A stretch of DNA of 64,000 nt, taken from positions 36,001 to 100,000 of the forward strand of contig JACEFZ010005555.1 in assembly GCA_014155875.1 (NCBI GenBank). The letters are read 5' to 3'. The notes under the pieces are model-generated. The model was given only the letters and a program-made list of their open reading frames with translations. It did no database searches and had not been told where the DNA came from. The DNA comes from Cepaea nemoralis. Its lineage: Eukaryota > Mollusca > Gastropoda > Stylommatophora > Helicidae. Shown here piece after piece: positions 57,627 through 64,000 of the stretch. Positions within the stretch are counted from its first letter, which is position 1, and every line of letters begins with the position of its first letter. The translations under genes were made by a program, and so were the position numbers.

Positions 57627-57949
57627 TTAATTGAATATTTTGTCGATCTCTTCCGGTTGAGTGTGTGGTGGACTGCTAGACCGATCGATGGATGCAAGAA
57701 ATGTTTCTGGGATCGGAAGGCCCTCACTGTCGTCGGAGTGTTTATCCATATCTTGTGCTACTCGTCTTATCTTGTGTATGTCCCATCTGTCTGCTCTCAT
57801 CTTTGATGTATCTGGGTGCCAGTTTGCGAAGACAATGACATGCGGTTTGGGGTACATCCTGCTGCAAACACACTTGTCGACCAACCACAAAATGAATCCG
57901 AATATCACTATTCTGAAAATCGAAGATCCCACCAGATCTTGGTCAGTAC
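57627..57949 (-). pseudogene. Rep-helicase-like C-terminal fragment, possible endogenous CRESS-DNA-virus copy
   Basis: An open minus-strand frame of about 107 codons ends in TAA at 57627. The segment KPHVIVFANWHPD then ADRWDIHKI (57780-57845) resembles superfamily-3 helicase motif C (hydrophobic strand ending in Asn, 57822-57839) and the following DRW box of Rep proteins from circular single-stranded DNA viruses. Upstream, STDQDLVGSS and GFIL sit where Rep proteins carry their RxxxxVxY and NG-F-F sequences, more weakly conserved. The nuclease domain and Walker A and B boxes are absent, and no further match appears above 57960, so this is a fragment. The first codons lack ATG. GCTGATTTATTTTTAG just upstream could act as a splice acceptor, so a host terminal exon is the alternative. 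Based on motif memory only; no search was run. Confidence 0.5.
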
Positions 57950-57959
57950 TAAAAATAAA

Positions 57960-58475
57960 TCAGCGGTTTGCTTGCAGTGAATTAAAAATGAAGTGCCGAA
58001 AAGAGTACTCAGTTATGAATATATTGCGGATGGATAATGTAGCAAGACAAAATGGCGGTCTGTCAACCACGCGAAGGCAGAAATAGTGTCTCGGAAATTA
58101 CGTGCTAAGTAAGAGCTTATTTATTCGGGTACAGATATTGACGTAGCGATAGCCATTTGCTTCTAGTGTTTTTGGTGGGGTGTAGCTGAAAGGGTTAGGG
58201 GTCATCTTCAAGCTCAGCGATTGCCTTGTACGCTCCCAGCTTAGCGAACTAGGCCCCAGTCGTTATAGGATAATGTAGCCATTTCATTTCGCCCGGTACT
58301 AGCCAACACTTGCTCGGAAGGGTGTGCGGGAGAGTCACTCATATCTGCTACTTCCACAAATGCAGGGATGGCATGTGATGCTCTGGTACTGGGCTCATCC
58401 AAGGAATCGTGAAGACGTGCACGTGGCCGCTTAGCCTCACTTCCATATATTAAGCCCACCTTCATCATAAATGTT
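57960..58475. other. unassigned sequence
   Basis: A minus frame at 58241-58495 (84 codons) has normal composition but no motif and runs into LINE sequence. Confidence 0.4.
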
Positions 58476-58479
58476 TTCA

Positions 58480-59430
58480 TAACGTCTCCAACCAATTGTG
58501 ATTGTCTACGGCTATATTCTCTAATCAGTTTATTGTTTTCATCTGTTTTTTTTTTTTGGGTGTGTGTAGGACTTGCGCATTGGTTTTTCAGGATGTATAT
58601 CTTCAGTAAAAATATATTGTGTTCAGCTATCTGGTGACATGATCTATTCCATATTCTTCTAAGGCATTGATCATTTCTGTTGTGATATTGTCTTTACCAG
58701 GAGTCTTGCCACCTTTAATATAGTTAAAAGCATTCTGAACTTCCATCTTCAAAATTGATGGTCCTTCGTTATTATTCAGAATATCAAAATGTTCCTTTCT
58801 TGTATCTTTCAAAGATATTTCACATAATCTGACCATGCATTTAAAATATTATCTGTTTCTATTTTGATTTTGCCATCTTTGGTTGTTAGGCAACCGCTGA
58901 TGTCTGTATTCGTTTCTTAGTGATGTCATGAATTCTTTTGTGCATTAATTTGGTATTCCAGGTGTTGTGTTGGTTTTCAATTTCCCTGCAATTTTTCTGA
59001 AGTCATGTTTCTTTAACCTCTTTGCACAATTTCCTAAATTTCATGTGAATTTCTTAATATTTTTCAAGGTTATTTTTGTTATTTCTTCTTATTTCCATTA
59101 GTTTTAAGACGTCTTCCGTCGTCCATTTCTTACGTACCATCATTTTCATTTTTGAGATAGTTGTTTCTGCAGATTGGCTGACTAATTTCTTTAATATTTT
59201 CCTTTCGGCAATGACATCTTGAAATAGAACTTCCAGATCGGACAATGCATAACATCTGTTCTTTATTTCTACGTTAAATTTATCTTTTATATCCTCACTT
59301 TTCGGTACACATAAATTAATGTTGTGTTTCTTTGTGTGTGTGTGTGTGTGTTTGACTTTCTTTAATGTTATATGTATATTGCTTATGACTAATCAATGGT
59401 CGTTGTCGCAGTCTACTGTTTCATTGGCCT
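58480..59430 (-). mobile_element. RTE-like LINE (family 2) with internal deletion
   Basis: Plus positions 58480-58590 match the C-terminal region (as at 32390-32490), and from about 58610 the sequence matches the linker upstream of the reverse transcriptase (as at 62505-63260). The reverse-transcriptase core is missing between them. Readable pieces: LKMEVQNAFNYIKGGKTPGK and DNITTEMINALEEYGI. Confidence 0.82.
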
Positions 59431-59489
59431 AGGCTGTCAAAATGGGTACTAGGCATTTTCCTGCGAAGTAAAAGTGGGTGTCATGAGAA

Positions 59490-59905
59490 TAGCCCCATCC
59501 ATCATACATCGGATGCCTAGTGTTCTAAAACATGAGAATAGCCCCATCATCCATCGGATGCCTATTGTTCTAAAACATGAGAATAACCCCCATCATCCAT
59601 CGGATACCTATTGTTCTAAAACATGAGAATAGCCCCATCATCCATCGGATGCCTATTGTTCTAAAACATGAGAATAGCCCCATCATCCATCGGATGCCTA
59701 TTGTTCTAAAACATGAGAATAACCCCCATCATCCATCGGATACCTATTGTTCTAAAACATGAGAATAGCCCCATCATCCATCGGATGCCTATTGTTCTAA
59801 AACATGAGAATAACCCCCATCATCCATCGGATACCTATTGTTCTAAAACATGAGAATAGCCCCATCATCCATCGGATGCCTATTGTTCTAAAACATGAGG
59901 TTACC
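59490..59905. repeat. tandem array, 45/46-bp unit, 9 copies
   Basis: Unit: CATGAGAATAGCCCCATCAT then CCATCGGATGCCTATTGTTC then TAAAA. A 46-bp variant (ATAACCCCCATC with GGATACC) is interspersed at 59576, 59711 and 59804. Confidence 0.95.
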
Positions 59906-60004
59906 ATCATATATCCAATACGTATCATTGCGTTAAAAGGGGTCATTTAACGCACAGTCTAGTTTTGCCCGTAAATATTATCTTCATTTATTTTTAAATA
60001 TTCC

Positions 60005-60195
60005 GAAACTAATTGGCAATATCGAAGGGAAGAGACCAAGAGGAAGACTGAGAAGTAAATACCTGGATGGCTTGGCCACGTGGCATGGTCGAGACAGGAA
60101 CGCGGGTCTGATCCACGACTCTGGTGATCGATTGAGATGGAAAAACATGACCGCCAAGCTTATCGGCATGGCACATGATGGATGGGTGGATTCTG
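60005..60195 (+). mobile_element. 3' end of RTE-like LINE (family 2)
   Basis: The plus frame reads KRPRGRLRSKYLDGLATWHG then RNAGLIHDSGDRLRWKNM, the C-terminal tail also seen at 11005 and 32250. Short; no tail repeat is visible. Confidence 0.8.
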
Positions 60196-60334
60196 AAATT
60201 GAATAAAAATTGATCTGATCTTCACTTTGCCTTTTAAAGGACATAATTAACAGTTCTAATCCTTTGGCTTGTAGTTGGAATTTTTTAATGCAACCAGCCA
60301 GCGCTCTATTTGCTCTACGTCTGATGTTTGTTTT

Positions 60335-60525
60335 TGCATATCCTTTACAGAACATCGCTGTCAACATCAGCATCTTTCAGCTAATTGTTGATTTCTTGGC
60401 AAGACTACGCTCAGTAGTTTGCCATTGCTTTCTGAGCGACCGGCTCCATACTCTCATAAGTCACTGGCGCGACTCGAACAGCTTCCAATTCTCGTGCGCT
60501 CACGTCAACCACGAGATCTACGTGT
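60335..60525 (-). mobile_element. SINE-like repeat, family 1
   Basis: Reverse copy with CATATCCTTTACAGAACATC, TTGGCAAGACTACGCTCAGT, AGTTTGCCATTGCTTTCTGA and GCGACTCGAACAGCTTCC. The head nearest 60525 is cut short. Confidence 0.82.
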
Positions 60526-61662
60526 GAAGTGAAGGTTTATTTCGATGCCAAAGACGCGTTGGGCATATGGGGCTTTACGCATAATTGTACGAGCAATCGG
60601 CACTCGGCGCTGCTTACAAGTATAAATATAAATGTATGACATAAAGGAGAAAGTTTCTGGCCGAGCCCCCACACAACCACCAACAGCAACACGACACTTA
60701 GTTATCGTTATACACAAACGACAATCCGCCATCGTATCATCAGGTTTTTGGACAGGCACCATAAAAAACACAACGCTAATTACCTTAGTGTAGCCTTGAC
60801 CTATAAAACTATATTTCTACCGAGCCATATGGGATAAAACCTAGGTCAATAAAGTCTTTCTGATGACTGCCGTTTCTATCAACAATGAACTGTATCTGTC
60901 ATAGAAGACTTTTGGAGGTGGCATTCTGGCGGCGGCATTATGCACAGTGTACCTTTGCGGGCTGTTGGCTTGCCGACACTCCTGTCTATTCCATTGTTCA
61001 CATAGGGCAGTGAGGAGCATTTTGTGTGATATTCACTGGCACCGGAACGGAGCAATATGGGGACAACCCGTTGCCGTGAAGTTGGAACCGCGACTAACTA
61101 ACTAACTAACTAATTTATGAATATGTGACGGACATAACTGACCAAGCTGTTTAACCATCTTCTTTCTTATCTCCGCTAGATTATACTGTTTAATGTTCAT
61201 GTTTTAAAAATATGCGTTTGAAAATGCTAATTAGACTTTCTAAGTTGCCAGCATTTTCCTAATAAATGTTTCTTTCTCAGGATAATTGCTGGCTGTCTTT
61301 CCAGAGAAAGTTTATTTTTCATTACAACTTGGGTGTTGTATAATTTGCCACATGGTTGCTACAGCGACATAAAACACCTGTTCTGTTTGTCTGGGGCACA
61401 TGGTGTTGCAGAACAGTATGACCTGTTCACACTAATCTTGTTCTGGTGCAGTCAGGATATCTCTGTGTTACACAAACGACGGGTCAATGTCGCGGTTTAT
61501 TTTTAAGTGAGCATTTTCCAAACGGCTTTAAAGGCGTCAACACAGGCGGTCGAAAAATCGTTAGCTCTGTTCGGGTTAGCAAGGTTGTTAACCTTAAATT
61601 AAGTTGCCGATAACTTAATAACCTCTTTTTTTAAAAGTTCATTGACCTTTAGTATACCACAA
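60526..61662. other. unassigned sequence
   Basis: No gene. A short (CTAA)n lies at 61095-61113. Confidence 0.5.
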
Positions 61663-61738
61663 CGGGGTCTCCGTGGCCAAGTGGTCAAGCCGCACACCTC
61701 GCGATGCGAGGGTCGTGGGTTTGTTTCCGGACTCTTGC
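61663..61738 (+). other. tRNA-like sequence abutting a LINE
   Basis: GTGGCCAAGTGGTCAAGCC (A-box-like), a perfect 5-bp anticodon stem (CCTCG/CGAGG) and GTGGGTTTGTTTCC (B-box-like) are in tRNA order. The acceptor stem does not close properly, so a functional tRNA is unlikely. It sits directly against the truncated 3' side of the LINE at 61740, in the opposite orientation. Confidence 0.6.
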
Positions 61739-61739
61739 T

Positions 61740-63720
61740 TAAGAATATGCCCATTTACTCGAATATCACATTGTGGTATTTCTTTCTTCCCAGTGACAAC
61801 CATTATCTGTGTCTTCTTAATATTCAGTTCTAAACCTAGATGTTCACTGTGTGCAACAACCGCATCTACTAAATTTTGCAGGTCCTGTTCATTGTCTGCA
61901 ATCAAGACTGTATCAGCTGCATATCTAATGCTATTGATGAATCGTCCCCCAATGTTGATTCCTTCCATATCTTCTATATTTCTGAAAATACTTTCACTGT
62001 ACAGAGGAAAAAAACAGATCTGGAGACATTACACATTCCTGTCTCACACCTCTTTTAATAGGCTGATATTGACCTACATCGTCATCAATTCTGATGGCAG
62101 CTTGTTGTTTCCAATACATGATTTTTACAAGTCTAAGGTCTTTTCCAACAATTTGTCGATCTTCAAAAATATTTATCATGTCGACGTGTCTCACTTTATC
62201 GAAAGCCTTTGTGTAGTCAATAAAGCAAAGATATAGATCTTTGTCTACTTCTATAGAACGTTCAATTACTGTTATCGGTATATACACAGCATTTACTGTG
62301 CTCTTGCCTTCTACAAACCCATATTGTTCTTCTCCTATTTCGGGTTGTATTTTCTTCCTCAGTCTTTGCATGATAATTCTCAGTAGAATCTTCGTGATGT
62401 GGCTCATTATACTAATTGATCGATGTTGATCGCATTCCAAAGCTCCTGATTTCTTCGGGATTGCAATGGATACAGAATTACATAATTCAGGAGGTATATC
62501 TCCAGTATATCTCGTATATTGTGTTCAGCAGTCTGGTGACTTGGTCTATTCCATATTCTTCTAAGGCATTGATCTTTCTGTTGCGATGTTATCTGTACCC
62601 GGGATCTTGCAAGTTTGTTATGGTTAAGAACATTCTGAACGTCCGTCTTCAAAATTGATCGTCTTTCATTATTATTCCGATGATCATATTGTTCTGCTCT
62701 TGTATCATCATAAAGGTCTTTTACATAATCTGACCACGCATGTAAAATCTTATCTTTTTTCTATTATGATTTTGCCATCTTTGGATTTTAGGCAACACGC
62801 TGATGTATGTGTTCTTTTGTTAGTGATGTCATTAATTCTTTTGTGCATTAATTTGGTATTCCTGGTGTTGTGTTGGTTTTCAATTTCCTTGCAATTTTCC
62901 TCAAGCCTTTTTCTTTTGCCTCTTTACATAACTTCCTAATTTTCCTGTGAATATCTTCATATTTTTCCTTGTTATTTTTGTTATTTCTTCTTACTTCCAT
63001 GAGTTTTAAGATGTCTTACCTCATCCAATTCTTGCGTCCTATTATCTTTATTTTTGGTATGATTGTTTATCTAGCTTGGTTGATTGATTCCTTTAATATT
63101 ACCCATTGGTCACTGACGTCTCGAAATAATACTTCCATATCAGACAATGCATCGAGTCTGTTCTCCATCTATACGTTGAATTTATCTGTTATTTCCTAAC
63201 TCTTCAGTGCCTGTAGATTAAATTGTGTGTTTCTTGGTGAGTATTTGACTTTCTTTAATTTTATATCTGAATTGCTTAAGATTAATCTATGGTCGCTGTA
63301 GCAGTCTTCGCTTGGTATAGTTTTTGGGACTTTTAAGGCATTTCGAAATCTTCTGTTGATGAGAATGTAATCAATCTTATTTCTGGTCTTATGATCAGGA
63401 CTCCTCCATGTCCATAATCTCCTTCTGTGCTGTTGATACCAAGTGTTTCCGATAATCAAATCATGCTCTTTTGCCCACTGTACAAGTCTGCAACCTCTTT
63501 CATTCTGTTCCCCTAGTCCATACTTGCCTACTATGCATCCGTCCTGTTGATTTGAAACTTTGGCATTCAAGTCACCTATTATTATATTTACTTCAGAATT
63601 CTTGCATTACTTTAAGGCTTTCTCTAAATCATTATAAAATTCATCAGTGCTGTCATCACTACTGTCTGCTGTTGGTGCATGTCGTAGTAATCCTTTATTA
63701 CTTTAGTGTCGTCCCTGGAG
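61740..63720 (-). mobile_element. RTE-like LINE (family 2), longest copy
   Basis: Minus reading: endonuclease C-terminal half with VNIIIGDLNAKVSNQ (63570-63600), GNTWYQQHRRRLWTWRSPD, NKIDYILINRRF and YSDHRLILS (63250-63460). The linker follows (62600-63200), then reverse transcriptase with [33 protein letters not shown] (motif A, 62195-62240), GVRQECVMSPDLF and a YAADTVLIADNEQ segment (catalytic YxDD altered to YAAD, 61905). It stops at VNGHILKQ near 61742, so the last third is missing. Several frameshifts. Confidence 0.88.
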
Positions 63721-64000
63721 TGAGGGGAATCAACACTCACATTTTTATTAACCCAATATTATTATCCTAGAGAAACCACCAGAATCCGTCCACAAAACTC
63801 CTTCAGTCTGTAGACACCCCTTTCTTACTCTCACTCACCCCTGGATCATGCCCTCTCTCATTCTTCCCCAACACAACATACTCAACAACTCTAGCTTTAA
63901 CAAATAAATACAACAAATAATTTATTAAAGCAAAGAGTATGTGTGTGAGAAGTGTGTGTGTGTGTGTATTGTGTAGAATGTGTGTCGAATCTGATAATGT
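63721..64000. other. unassigned sequence with a (TG)n tract
   Basis: No gene. Imperfect (TG)n at 63935-63985. Confidence 0.5.

Noticed and set aside
61663..61738. Functional tRNA gene
   Set aside because: A and B boxes and the anticodon stem are recognisable but the acceptor stem does not pair; better seen as a tRNA-derived sequence.

Overview
This window is gene-poor, repeat-rich DNA from an animal nuclear genome. It has no operons or bacterial gene spacing. It contains non-LTR retrotransposons of at least four lineages, tRNA-headed SINE-like repeats, hAT-like and pogo/Tigger-like DNA transposons, foldback MITEs, long microsatellites and at least a dozen unrelated tandem arrays. The mix fits an invertebrate, plausibly a mollusc or another lophotrochozoan, but nothing here fixes the species. 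Family names below rest on motifs read by eye; no database was searched.

Only one stretch looks like host coding sequence: a first coding exon on the minus strand (20010-20230) with a signal peptide, an LRRNT cysteine cluster and a consensus splice donor. A second non-transposon candidate is a Rep-helicase-like C-terminal fragment (57627-57949, minus) that resembles an old endogenised CRESS-DNA-virus copy.

Layout. 1-1940: mostly unassigned, one SINE-like copy and a (TTC)n. 1941-8965: a 45-bp array, a SINE and a 40-bp satellite split by a 5'-truncated RTE-like LINE, which itself carries a 336-bp retroposon. 9013-15541: a 37-bp array, hAT-type MITEs, a truncated second RTE copy with perfect 13-bp target-site duplications, and microsatellites. 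16985-20009: decayed LINE, then 33- and 35-bp arrays lying directly against the LRRNT exon. 21300-25335: a satellite cluster with a 36/45-bp higher-order array. 25415-31860: SINEs, a Tigger-like remnant and a long unassigned stretch. 32095-33582: a LINE inside a (TA)n tract. 34315-45680: SINEs, a broken hAT transposase, and 24-, 43-, 50- and 26-bp arrays. 45215-51245: a five-level nest (tandem array > foldback MITE > RNase-H LINE > CR1-like LINE > hAT MITE). 52080-56392: SINE, LINE remnants, a retroposon inside a LINE, and a MITE. 57300-64000: the Rep-like fragment, a 45-bp array and RTE-like remnants.

The elements do not form a pathway. Their order of insertion can be read from target-site duplications, and in four cases removing an insertion in silico brings the two halves of the interrupted coding frame back into register.
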